Assembly: GCA_949361645.1 (NCBI GenBank)
Contig: OX442420.1
Location: 220,564-284,563, forward strand
Reading direction: 5' to 3'
Origin: Spongilla lacustris
Lineage: Eukaryota; Porifera; Demospongiae; Spongillida; Spongillidae
DNA length: 64,000 bases
Under the pieces are notes generated by a model that worked only from the letters and a program-made list of their open reading frames with translations, made no database searches and was not told the DNA's origin. Below are positions 22,773 to 33,821 of this stretch, piece by piece; position 1 is the first letter of the stretch; each line of letters starts with the position of its first letter. Made by a program: the position numbers and the translations under genes.

Positions 22773-22986
22773 CTTCATCAGCTGAAGAAGAGAATATGGT
22801 AATGTGGCAGCAGTATGTTGTGCCACCTTTCACTGCTAGTTGTTTCTGTTAGGCTGGGAAACAGAATGCTTCATTAAACTCCTTGCTGAGAAGATGGCTA
22901 TCGGCATGTATATCCAGAAGTACATGTAGCAGGATGGATACGAGCCAGGGTGTCCTTTGAGGACCACAATGTGTGCCTACGGGGTT

Positions 22987-23176
22987 CTACACAGCCAATT
23001 CTTATGCTACCTGCATCAGATCCGCTACCCCAAGGTGGTGATTCAGTCATGAATAGGACTTAATTTACTGACCTTGTTCCGAATACTATTGAATTCCAAT
23101 TAAGTTCGCCTCATGGCTGAATCACCAGCTTTGGATAGCAGATCTGATTCAGGTAGCATAAGAATTGGCGGTGTAG
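22987..23176. repeat. Imperfect inverted repeat, about 65-bp arms
   Basis: The left arm 22987-23051 (CCAATTCTTATGCTACCTG...GGTGATTCAGTCATGA) is complementary to the right arm 23112-23176 with about ten mismatches. The loop is about 60 bp. It is probably a foldback element remnant. Confidence 0.85.
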
Positions 23177-23552
23177 ACCCAAATAGAGAAGCAGTGATGG
23201 GGCCGGCCATCTGCCAGACCTTGCATATTAAGTTGTTCATATGTATGTGTGTGTGTGTGCATGTGTTCATGTATATTATTATTGCTTTTATGTATGTATT
23301 GTTTTGACTTTATTTTATTTCCTGTTATTATATATGTCCTCAAGGCTACCATATTCACCTTAATCCCAATAGCTGTTAGTTTTAAGCTCAATGTAGCAGA
23401 ACACACACTTACACAACCAAAAGAGAAAAGAAATGAACACTTAAAATGCATTCTAGATGCCGTACAGGAGGGGAGCACTGATGGCTGAGAATTAAGCTGT
23501 GTGTAACACTACCACAGTCACATAGAGGCTTCCAGCAACGTTCCTGTGAGGG

Positions 23553-26500
23553 TCACTTTTTAAGTAGGCCCATCCATTTGGGAGGTTCTCTTTTATCAGG
23601 TTTTGTGTACTCGCTTTTCGCTGAATTAGTGGGAACTAGTTTCTGGTAGGAAGAGGGAGGTTTAGGAGGAGGTAGGGGTGGTCGCTTTTGGGGCTTAGGG
23701 AGAAGTGGCCTCTCCAGCGGTCCCAAGGCACCCTGTGAAGTGCTCAGCGCTGCTGGAATGTGTACAGCCACCTTGCCTGCGGGGGCCACCATGTGCTCAC
23801 GAGGAGAGGCGGTGCAGGGGGAGGGGGAGCGTGCAGGGTTTGATAGCGGAGTCATTAAGAACGGCTTTGAATACGTCGGAAGGCTGCCTGTTGGTGTGGG
23901 GCTTATTGGTGGCTTTGAGGATACAGACGTGTTTGGGCGGAGTGTCTGCTGTTCACTTGATGTGGTGGGCAATGAGCCGCTGGAAGGAGCCAAAAGGTTG
24001 CCGAGTGATGAATGGTGTGGGTCGTCTTTGTGCTTGATGCTCAGAGACCCACCATGAGCTATGGGTACACTGTTCATGTGGATGTAGCTGTCATCATTCT
24101 GATGTTGTTTAGCAGGGGAGATTAAGCAGGACATAATAATCTTTACATCAAACCCAATCTATATATGAACTTTACATTACACCTGGTCCGTAACTGAACC
24201 CTACATCACACCTGGTCCATAACTGAACCCTACATCACACCTGGTCCATAACTGAACCCTACATCACACCTGGTCCATAACTGAACCTTCTATAACTGAA
24301 CCCTACATCACATCTGGTCCATAACTGAACCTTCTATAACTGAACCTTACATCACATCTGGTCCATAACTGAACCTTCTATAACTGAACCTTACATCACA
24401 TCTGGTCCATAACTGAACCTTCTATAACTGAACCTTACATCACATCTGGTCCATAACTGAACCTTACCATCTGGTCCATAACTGAACCTTCTATAACTGA
24501 ACCTTACATCACATCTGGTCCATAACTGAACCGTACATCGCACCTGGTCCATAACTGAACCCTACATCACACCTGGTCCATAACAGGGCCAGGCTCACTT
24601 ACAGGGGCCAGGGTGCTCACTTACAGGGGCCAGGGTGCTCACTTACAGGGGCCAGGGTTCTCACTTACGGGGGCCAGGGTGCTCACTTGTGTATTTTTCA
24701 AGATGTCTGACTCCGATATGGATGAGGGTTTACTCCTCAACTTCCTTGGTGGTAGTGGCCGTGGTGATCCTCGTGAGGTACTCTTGAGCACAAGATCAGT
24801 GTAGTGGTCACTAGTGGGAACAACACTAGTTAGAGGTTCATACTCCCATGTGCGCTGTGGTGGTTCCTTTGCAGTGCCTCTGAACTGATGTACTCCAGAG
24901 TACGTACCATCCTCCTGGACCCTCTGTGATGTAGGCTCTTGGGCCTTCCTTGGAGAAGAGCTTTGTAGCAGTAGTTCGCACGATGAGGTCTGCAAAACAG
25001 GTGTTAGACATGATGTAAACATAATGTCATAAATTATGCTGCAGATATGGTGCACATGTCTGTAAGAGCTGTGGTGCACATATCTGTACCAGCTGTGGTG
25101 CACATATCTGTACCAGCTGTGGTGCACACGTCTGTACCAGCTGTGGTGCACATATCTGTACCAGCTGTGGTGTACACGTCTGTACCAGCTGTGGTGCACA
25201 CGTCTGTACCAGCTGTGGTGCACATATCTGTACCAGCTGTGGTGTACATGTCTGTACCAGCTGTGATGCACATGTCTGAACTAGCTTCAATTACTATATA
25301 CCAAACTTACACCATTTTTTCAACCAACCTTCTCAGATGAGCTACTGCCAGAGTAGTCGGACCAGTCGAGGTCACCAAATGACATCACCATAGTATCTGT
25401 AGTAGCATTTCCTGGAGATGGGTCTGGGGGTGGATTTGGGGATGGGCCTGGGTCTGGGGATGGGTCTGTGTCTGTGTCTTGGGATGGGTCTGGGGCTGAT
25501 GTCTGGGATGAGCATTCAGCAGCGAGGGCTGCAATATTTCTCTGAGTGATTTCTTGGACTGGGGACATGGTTGATGTTTGATTTGCTATTACTTGTTCTG
25601 AACACGTGTCTGGGGAGGAGGAGGCATTAAATGATGTGGTGTTCTGTATACCCTCTGTTTGGCCTGGGGAGGAGAATGTAATAATGGCAGGAGGTTCGTT
25701 TTCGGTTTTAAGAAGAGGATTGGTTGCAGATGGAGGTGTGGCTATGGAGGGAGGCGTGGTTGTGGGTTGGGACAAATTCCTGTTTGGTTTAGGATCGCTT
25801 TTCTTTATGACCACCAGGTTGAGATTAGGCAGGTTGTGAGGGAGGATGAATGCCACTGACTGGCCGCTCTCAGAGGGAGGAGGCTGTGAGATGGGCACAC
25901 AGCAGAGCACCAGGGCCTTGCTCACACCTCTGATGGTGACCACGTTAGAACCGTAGCACTTCGGTCCCCTGTCGTACTTCAGCACGCACACCTTCTGGGG
26001 GAAGGGGAACGGGACATAGCCTACAATGTCACACAGGTGGAGGCACAGGTGGATGGCCCCGGTACTGAACCGGGACATGCAAGTGGCCGGTATAAGTTTC
26101 CTGGTCTTGGACAGCATGCTGTACACCGCTAGGCCACTCCTGTCCTCCTGGTCTGGTGCCAGAACAAGTATCTCACTTTCGGCAATCGACACATTGTCGC
26201 CACTCCAGTTGTCTTTGCTGCAGATGACCTTGGGTCTCGGGTGAATAAACATAAGACCCCTGACCCCCTTGAACACGAACCCCCTTACTGCCATTCGCAC
26301 ATTGCCGAGCGGGTCGTACAGCAAAGCAAACTTCATCCCTGTGGTGAGAGGGATGTCAAAGAGGCTCCCGTCTGGGGACTCGGCATTGACCACCTGGGTG
26401 TACTTAGGACGCAGTAAGGTCAGTGCATTGTTCTCTGGGAGGCGCCTCGCCACACCACTGTGGATCATCACATCTTGGGGGAAGGAGTCCGAGTGAAGCC

Positions 26501-28049
26501 ATATAAGCTCTTGCAGGGTAAGTACGTCGGAAGCGGTGATGTAACCCAGGGGTGGGGTTGGGGGTGCAGCTTTGACTTGCATGAAGGGTTCATCCTCTTC
26601 GCTGTCCACTGCATCGTCTTCCTGCTGGTCACAGAGGGGCTGGTACATTGAGGGCAGAGGGGGTGCAGTCTCGTCGCCGTGGTGCAGAGGTTGTGCAGAC
26701 ATGTTTGATGAGCTGGAAACCACAAGGCTTCTAGAGTTAGGCACAGCTCCTGTGGGTCGTGCGGGGGTGCTGTTATCCTTAGAAGTAACAAGGGTGAACC
26801 GCTTGGGAGGGGCACTAGAGGGGCCAGCCTTTGCAGCTTGATTTGAAACTGAATCCTGTTTAGCACCACCCACAACAGAGGATGGAGATGGAGGTGGGGA
26901 TTTTAGTGATATGCACAGCCACTCTCCAGATGGTACTGTGTTGCTGATGGTAACAGCAAGGGCACCAGTATTGCTACCACTTTGGCGGGGCAAAGAGGTC
27001 TGGGCACCAGTATTGCTACCACTTTGGCGGGGCAAAGAGGTCTGGGCACCAGTATTGCTACCACTTTGGCGGGGCAAAGAGGTCTGGGCACCAGTATTGC
27101 TACCACTTTGGCGGGGCAAAGAGGTCTGGGCACCAGTATTGTCACCACTTTGGCGGGGCAAGGAGGTCTGGACACCAAGTAGTAGAAGGTCCTGTGCTAC
27201 CACAGGTGTCTGGGGACCAGGTAAAGACACTCCCACAGGGGTCTGGGGACCCAGTGGGGACATTCCTGCAGTTATCTGGGGACTAGGTAAAGGCTCTCCC
27301 ACAGGTGCATGGGGACTAGGTAAAGGCACTCCCACAGGTGTCTGGGGACTAGGTAAAGGCACTCCCACAGGTGTCTGGGGACTAGGTAAAGGCACTCCCA
27401 CAGGTGTCTGGGGACTAGGTAAAGGTACTCCCACAGGTGTCTGGGGACTAGGTAAAGGCACTCCCACAGGTGTCTGGGGACGAGATGGAGACACTCCTAG
27501 CATTACATCAGTATGAAGGGCAGGTGATGTATGAAGGGCAGCTGATGTATGAAGGGCAGGTGATGTATGAAGGGCAGGTGATGTATGAAGGGCAGCTGAT
27601 GTATGAAGGGCAGGTGATGTATGAAGGGCAGGTGATGTATGAAGGGCAGGTGATGTATGAAGGGCAGGTGATGTATGAAGGGCAGGTGATGTATGAAGGG
27701 CAGGTGATGTATGAAGGGCAGCTGATGGTAATGTTTCCATTAATGGTAGTCTCTCTTTGTACTTAGTCAGAGGTTGCTCAGAATGATGGCGGTTTAATAA
27801 AGATGGCACTGCTGGCTTTGTGGCCAGATATGGCTCCCTGCTGGTGGCCAGCAGCTCTGTCAGACGCACCGCCTCTGTCAGGGGTTGCCTAGCAACCACT
27901 TCATTGTCAGAACTGGAGTGTTTTAGGGAAATGGAGGTGTTGGGGGGAGGTGGAGGGTGAGGGGAGGTGAGCAGAGAGGCTTCCTCCTGTTGCCGCATAA
28001 ACTTGACATAACTTGGATCTAGTGGTGTCTGATGCTGTCCAAGGCTATC
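23553..28049 (-). CDS. CABIT-domain adaptor-like protein 2, large, repeat-rich (5' end not found)
   Basis: Three exons in phase 0: 28049-25329, 24989-24687, 24098-23553, giving 1189 residues and a TAA stop. The first listed exon follows a good acceptor (TATGTTACAG), so an upstream exon with the start is missing. Residues count from that exon. Residues 1-500 are low complexity with three in-frame repeats (ALHTSP, QTPVGVPLPSP, AQTSLPRQSGSNTG). CABIT lies at about 504-750: LIPATC (Cys657), and PFPFPQKVCVL, where the first FPC cysteine is Gln and the second is kept. The tail has acidic DWSDYSGSSSSEK, then YEPL, YTDL, YIHM and YQKL motifs plus PLPPRK and PPLPPPKPP, which look like SH2- and SH3-type ligands. 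GAREM and THEMIS also combine CABIT with such tails. Role inferred: signalling scaffold. Confidence 0.88.
24180..24590. repeat. CTGGTCCATAACTGAACC tandem repeat
   Basis: About 15 imperfect copies of a 28- to 45-bp unit (CTGGTCCATAACTGAACC with CTACATCACAC or TTCTATAACTGAACC) in the last intron of CABIT gene 2. Confidence 0.9.
24592..24690 (-). repeat. Splice-donor tandem repeat, 4-5 copies of 22 bp
   Basis: On the minus strand the unit reads GTGAGCACCCTGGCCCCTGT plus AA. The first copy is the real donor of exon 24989-24687 (CAA followed by GTGAGC). Each following copy recreates GTAAGTGAG. Confidence 0.88.
25035..25275. repeat. 24-bp minisatellite, about 10 copies
   Basis: Unit contains AGCTGTGGTGCACATATCTG followed by TACC, in the CABIT gene 2 intron between exons 28049-25329 and 24989-24687. 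It keeps several frames open without coding meaning. Confidence 0.93.
26960..27178 (-). repeat. In-frame 42-bp coding repeat (14 residues, about 5 copies)
   Basis: Encodes AQTSLPRQSGSNTG five times within CABIT gene 2, nearly identical at the DNA level. This implies recent expansion or homogenisation. Confidence 0.93.
27195..27500 (-). repeat. In-frame 33-bp coding repeat (11 residues, about 9 copies)
   Basis: Encodes QTPVGVPLPSP with variants (HAPVGEPLPSP, QITAGMSPLGP) in CABIT gene 2. The proline spacing could provide SH3-type surfaces, but this is conjecture. Confidence 0.93.
27510..27730 (-). repeat. In-frame 18-bp coding repeat (ALHTSP, about 12 copies)
   Basis: Encodes ALHTSP or ALHTSA repeatedly in CABIT gene 2. 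The Ser-Pro steps are potential proline-directed kinase sites. Confidence 0.93.
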
Positions 28050-28326
28050 CTGTAACATAGGAGCAATGTTAATAACTGACCATTTATGGAAATTTGCCAC
28101 CCCCTGCCCCCCTCCTTCCCGTATCAAGACCACCCTCCCCCTCCATATCTGTGCAAGAACCCTACAATGGTGCACTGGATGGGGTGTTGTGGGTGGGGCA
28201 TGTAGTGTTGTGGGTGTGGCATGTAGTGTTGTGGGTGTGGCATGTTGTTTGGGTTAGCAGCCAATATGCTGCACACCACAGTCAGCTGATTTGTGAACAG
28301 GCTAGCTATGTCCCAACGCTGATACA

Positions 28327-28372
<46 letters not shown>

Positions 28373-28829
28373 TGGTAAGGCAGGCACACTAATTGTATCT
28401 ACTGCATGTTGTGAGGAGTGCATGCTGCCATGTTCATGTGCCCTTCATTTATTTCAAGTGAAAAAATGATGCAGTATTTTTAAAAGTTTTAATTCAGTCT
28501 TGAGCTGATTACATAACTTTCTGCATCTTCTCTAGATACATGTACAAGCTTTTCCCTAATGTTAGTTGTGCCTTTGTTGCTGTAATCATAGCTGGTTTGC
28601 ACCAACAAGAGGTTTCAATGCAACAACGAACAAACAAGTTAGTCCTGCAACCTCACATTGTTACTAACCAGCTACGAAAGATTCAAAAGCTGGCTTGTAT
28701 CCAGAAGGCGTTATTAGAAAAATCAGTTAGTGGGAATACTATAATTGAATTTTAAAAATACACTTGAGTAAGTGAAGCCAAGCCCTATACAGTAATACGT
28801 TCCCCAGCAGGCTAAAAGATTTGCATGTA
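28050..28829. other. Upstream of CABIT gene 2; no exon identified
   Basis: Contains a short repeat GTTGTGGGTGTGGCATGTAG (28187-28250) and a (TG)n run at 28331-28371. The missing 5' exon of CABIT gene 2 should be here or further right, but none could be supported. A 71-codon plus-strand frame at 28540-28755 has no recognisable homology. Confidence 0.5.
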
Positions 28830-29215
28830 ATAATTCAAGGGCGTCCCCGGGGTGGGGGGGGGCCATGGCCATCCCCCCCTTGGGGACTGAATGGCGGACC
28901 CCCCCCCCCTTGTAATAAAAGTTCAGCACTCTCCGCCCACTAATGGATCGGCCGAGAGGGCGGACACCTCACTGATTAAATCGGCCGAAAGCGGACAGCA
29001 CCCCCCCCCCCCCCCCCCCCCCCCCCCCTTGTAATAAAAGTTCAGCACTCTCCGCCCACTAATGGATCGGCCGAGAGGGCGGACACCTCACTGATTGAAA
29101 GCGGACAGCACCCCCCCCCCCCCCCCCCCCCCCCCCCCCGCTCGCTGAATCGGCCGAAAGCGGACAGCACCCCCCCCCCCCCCCGCTCGTTGAATCGGCC
29201 GAAAGCGGACAATAT
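28830..29215. repeat. Direct repeats separated by long poly-C tracts
   Basis: A roughly 70- to 90-bp segment (TTGTAATAAAAGTTCAGCAC ... GCGGACAGCA) occurs at about 28910-29000 and 29039-29110, each followed by poly-C of 38 and 29 bases. A shorter relative with 15 C follows to 29184. CGGCCGAAAGCGGACA is repeated at each boundary. Confidence 0.85.
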
Positions 29216-29615
29216 ATTCACGGCTGTCAAATGGCGCCCCCCTTGCCCTATCCTGGCCCCCCATCGGTTGCACTTTTGTGTAGTTCAGTGGTAATACTTA
29301 CTGTTGTGCCTATTGTTGCAAACCATTAGGCAGAAGATCCTATACACCCCTGGCAATACGGAGAACTAAAATGGCGGACCCCACCCCCCTCCGCAAAGCT
29401 GTATGTTATTGTTCTCACGATCGCCCGAATGGCGACACCGTCAATAGATGTACTCGGCACGTGCACCATCGTGAGCATCTTTCTTCCTCATTTTGTGGTC
29501 CTTAATGTATGTAGGCGCCCTATGTGTAGTCTCGTACACATAGGGCGTCACAGCGACACGTACCGCTGTGACATTTTTGGGTCTGGGTACGAGACAACCA
29601 TGTGCATCTAAATTT

Positions 29616-29917
29616 AACAAGTAAATCAAAACCTTCTCTATCGAGAAAGTGATTGGTGGGATGTAGGATTGGTGGTGCAAAAAGCAAGGGAACAAGGTAC
29701 AGTGTGTTAAAGTGAGGTTTGGTAGGATCCGACAACTTACAGTCCTGAATTTGCAAATGAAGAAGCCTACTGATTTGCAAATGTAGGACTGTTATAGTTG
29801 TAGGATCCTACCAAACCTCACTTTAACACACTGTACCTTGTTCCCTTGCTTTTTGCACCACCAATCCTACATCCCACCAATCACTTTCTCGATAGAGAAG
29901 TTTTTGATTTACTTGTT
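29616..29917. mobile_element. Foldback/MITE-like element with 121-bp arms
   Basis: Arms 29616-29736 and 29797-29917 are inverted copies differing at only about two positions (AACAAGTAAATCAAAA ... ). The 60-bp loop itself contains a second inverted pair (ATTTGCAAAT with ACAGTCCT/AGGACTGT). A transcript would form a very long hairpin. No coding capacity. Target duplication not clear. Confidence 0.9.
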
Positions 29918-29929
29918 CCCCTAATTTTT

Positions 29930-31460
29930 TTTTTCTCTGCCAGGAGTGATCATGGCTTAGTGTATTAATTCGTTGCAATGTATAGGACGCTTAGATTCCT
30001 CTTATGTGTAATATGAGTATATAGGCCTCTCAGGTATATTAAGGCAAGGCTTTTTTATTTTATGCAATTAACGGAGCGCACGCGCGTACGTTGCTTGGTT
30101 TCAAATTACTAATGGCAGCTGCTGCGTATCAGTGAACAATACATGCACACGTAGCTGTAGATAAGCGTGTGGGAAATAGCAATCCTTATATGGACTAGTT
30201 CAGTTTTAGGTGTTGTTTAAAGGAACAACTATTGCTTCTTTTGTTGTTTGGCAGCGTATCACCACCGCGATTTGTCAGAATCGAGTGACACGTGCAGCTG
30301 TCGAGGTGGCCGTGTAGGACCTTAAGGTAAACATATATAGGCTTTGCCGGATGGTATGCCAAAGGGTTTCTGGGTATTGTATTAGTCTGATCCACTCACT
30401 GAAGTACTGCGTAGAATCCGTTTTGGGGTTGGGGTTGGAAGGAATAATTATTTATTGCTTGTGGGACTTAATTTGACTCTTTATGTAAGAGGGAGGGATC
30501 CCTCACCCTCCTCACTATCTTTTTACTAAATAACGGATGTAACCGACACTCCATGAAATGGGGGAGGGTAAGGGAGGGGGAACCCTTCCCTCCTTAAAGA
30601 ACACTGTTACATGGTGGTAAGGTTGATGAAAGTTGCATTGTTAACGGTAAGATGCTCTTTTTATTTTATTGATAGGCCTACCTATATAGTTCACCTTGCT
30701 AACGAGCCGTTTTCTTTGGCTTGGTCCTTTGCTGAATTATTAGAACCGCCTGTGTCTGCAGCTAGCTAGCTGTGTACGTTAATTGCGGTAGCCTGGCAAC
30801 AGTAAATTAAGACGCTTATGTGACGTCATATTGCATACTGCTAGGCAACCGAGAATTTTCACCGATAATGAATTGCACCTGCTCGCGTCATTTCACGGCC
30901 ATTTCATCACCAGCTTACAACTGTAGGTCTTATTTGTATGAAAGGGCCCGTTTGGAAATCAAATGCAACTTTTTGAAGCTAATCTCGTCTTCTTACGACG
31001 TTCCTGTCGCGAGTTATACGTGATGAACGGAAGACGACGGAGGAGGAGATGAACAAAAATTAAATGGCGGATTTTTGCTACCGACTTGTCACTCCAAGTA
31101 AACGGCACTGTTTTGCGAAGCTCACGTTATATGTGCATATCTGTCATGTTTGTGATGGATTATATGCGAGCTGGCGAGTAAAGGCAACGCTTCGTTACCG
31201 TTTTATAACGCTCGTTCGAAAACCACGCCCACGAAGCCTACCGTGGGTCCTGATATCTAAATTTAATATTTGTATCAGAAATAATTTCGCTCCCGTTTTG
31301 CGCTGTGAAACGTAAGTGATGCCACACAAACTAGCAGAGGTATACATACGAAGGGAACGTAATATAATCATTAGTGGCTTTAGTGCGTGTTTAGTAGCTG
31401 AATTGAAGCAATGGGCTTTCGCACCATTGGCTCGCGTGCAAGAGAAAAACGAAAATGAAA
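29930..31460. other. Intergenic, no supported gene
   Basis: Several short open frames, for example 30820-31023 and 31064-31315 (starting MADFCYRLVTP), show no recognisable family and no convincing splice context. They may be UTR or exon fragments, but nothing can be called. Confidence 0.4.
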
Positions 31461-31468
31461 TCAATGCA

Positions 31469-31623
31469 ATAGACCTTCTGCACTCGCGTCTTACGTCATT
31501 TGATATATCTCCGACGTTCGCAGACTTTCGCTTTCGTCCGCTACGCATGGTGTAATGTTTACGTCCGACGGTTACAATTTGATAATAACAGATGACGTAA
31601 GACGTGAGTTGCAGAAGGTCTAT
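31469..31623. mobile_element. Short inverted-repeat element, about 155 bp
   Basis: ATAGACCTTCTGCACTCGCG at the left end is matched by an inverted copy ending GCAGAAGGTCTAT on the right. Arms are about 32 bp and share TCTTACGTCAT. Probable MITE relic near the 3' end of CABIT gene 3. Confidence 0.75.
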
Positions 31624-31731
31624 CAACAACATTTTCATTGGACCCTGTAGCAGGCTTACATAATGCAAAGGGTATGGTGACCGTGACGCAATTAATGGGG
31701 GCGGCCCCGACCATGTCTTATTTTGTGATTC

Positions 31732-31760
31732 CCCCCCCCCCCCCCCCCCCCCCCCCCCCT
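31732..31760. repeat. Poly-C tract, about 28 C
   Basis: Homopolymer immediately downstream of the CABIT gene 3 donor. On the gene strand it encodes an artefactual poly-Gly. Confidence 0.95.
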
Positions 31761-31787
31761 GTGAAAAGTACCGTATGCTGCATATAC

Positions 31788-32736
31788 CCGGCCCCAATAA
31801 TGACTTCCGCCTCTTTCTGACCTCTTTAACCTTGTCTAATTTCATGGCTGTAAGAGGTGTGTCTCCGGCATTAGCACTGCCAGGCTGCTGGATAATTAGG
31901 CGGACGGACAGGTTGCCAACGGGCAGCTCTATTTCAGTTGACGGAAGGCGATTGACCAATTGGCCAACTATTATTGGCTGGACTTCAATTCTGTTAAATA
32001 CCAGGCATTTCTTATTGGCGGGGTTGTATAGAACCACTGGCAGAAGATCAAGCATTGGAAACATTATGTCTGATATTGGCAGGGAGACCATATCCGGTGC
32101 CGTGCAGAATAGACCTTTGCATGACCCTGGCAAGAACAACTCATTCCTATATTTTGTACTGAAGGCCAGAATTCCTTTCTTCGTTCTCTGCCTAACCTTC
32201 TTTCTTGGTAGAAGGACATCGAACTGATCGATGAACGTCTCCTCGTTCTTCCACGCTTGAAGCACGGCTACCGCCTTTGGCATCACCTTGGCTTGGTACA
32301 GGTGGGACACCGTCTTGAACGTTACTCCCACCATCGCTATGTTTAAGTCGTTATCCGGAGCGTAGATTACGGACATTCGGACTCTTGGGTTCATGGTAGT
32401 CATTAAAGTCGAGCTACCTCCGTATACTTGAATTTCAGCGACGGACGCATCCTTTATGTGAAGGATTTTCAACATGTCACCGCTTTGGATGACCGTGTCG
32501 GTTATCATATCAGCGTACCCGCCTTCCAGTGTTACTAACTGAGGGAGGCGGTTCGAATATGTTGTAGCAAACTGAGGAAGAGTTAAGGCTTCTGGTGCAC
32601 GTGAGCCTTTCATTTTGCAAGTCAGAGAGGAGGACGTGGTGGAGTCGTGAGGCAACAACTCGGAAGCATTTTGTAAAATAATATCGTTGCGAGGAACACC
32701 TTTTTCTCCCAAATGAGGCGATGTTGTCGATTTCAT
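31788..32736 (-). CDS. CABIT-domain protein 3, divergent (3' exon not found)
   Basis: One identified exon, 32739-31788, with coding from the ATG at 32736 and 316 codons plus one base. It follows a clear acceptor (TTGTTATTGCAG at 32740), so an untranslated first exon lies upstream. It ends at a probable donor GTATAT after SLLGP. The CABIT-like module covers about residues 51-283: LTLPQFATTYSNRLPQLV opens it and LPGSC keeps the core cysteine (Cys206). The position that is FPCxAC in paralogs, 28 residues later, reads LDLLPVVLYNP without cysteines. No tyrosine tail is visible in this exon; a basic KEVRKRRK stretch ends it. The frame remains open beyond the donor through poly-Gly to 31195, judged intronic. 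Possibly a diverged or decaying paralog. Confidence 0.72.
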
Positions 32737-32962
32737 CGCCTGCAATAACAAATAAGATGTTTATGCAACTGTCTCATTAAAATTGGTCATCATAACGGGG
32801 AATAACAGACTAAACAGTGCACGCGTACGCTCGCTGGATAGCAGGGTGTTCGTGCGCCGCCCGCAAATGCACATGCATGCAAAATACAAGGCTTAGCCCG
32901 CTTAGACTGAGCGTAGTATAAATAGCAGGGATGTGACAGCATGGATGAGGAATTAGGATGGC

Positions 32963-33228
<266 letters not shown>

Positions 33229-33821
33229 GTTCATTGCGTTACGTTGTACATGTGTATACTTGTAACACTTTCGTTGCCATAACGAATTATAACCGTTACA
33301 AGTTTGCAACGCTAGCTATTACGTGCACTTAAGAATTATTTTAAAAAAAATAGTCTGTTTGTCTTCATGCGTATATAGGATGAGCCTATGCGGTCAAAAA
33401 TTATGAGCAGCTGAGTATCAGTTACATGAATTCCAGCATGCGCGTCCCGACTTTCAGTTTCCTTTCTCGGGTTTCATTTTTTTTTTTGGCGTGTATACAT
33501 GCATCTATAAGATTGTACGCACCAATCGAATTATAATTTAAGCATGCCACACATAATACATATACGCGGCATACATAAACGCCTGACAGGTATACTTACT
33601 TTAATTTCAGCAGCTGGGTGGATTTGCCGTGTTATATTTTTTTCAGATCTAATTATACAATGATCAGCTCTATACAATCACTATTGCTCACGAGGAAAAA
33701 AAAAAACAACAACCAAACACAAATGCAATTTAAAAACTGAAACTGCTTGCGCTTCTGGTTAATATAAAATAGAGCCTGGGGTCGAGGCTAGCTCTCCGTT
33801 GTTTTTTTTCCTCAGCTGTGA

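Noticed and set aside
28050..28175. Start of CABIT gene 2 at the ATG 28175
   Set aside because: A clear acceptor (TATGTTACAG) at 28050-28059 on the minus strand precedes the conserved part. The 42 residues before it are not plausible.
31064..31315. Small ORF beginning MADFCYRLVTP
   Set aside because: Good start context but no homology, no splice support and a neighbouring repeat; not called.
31195..31787. C-terminal extension of CABIT gene 3 through poly-Gly
   Set aside because: Runs through a poly-C tract and a foldback element; a donor at 31787 ends the exon.
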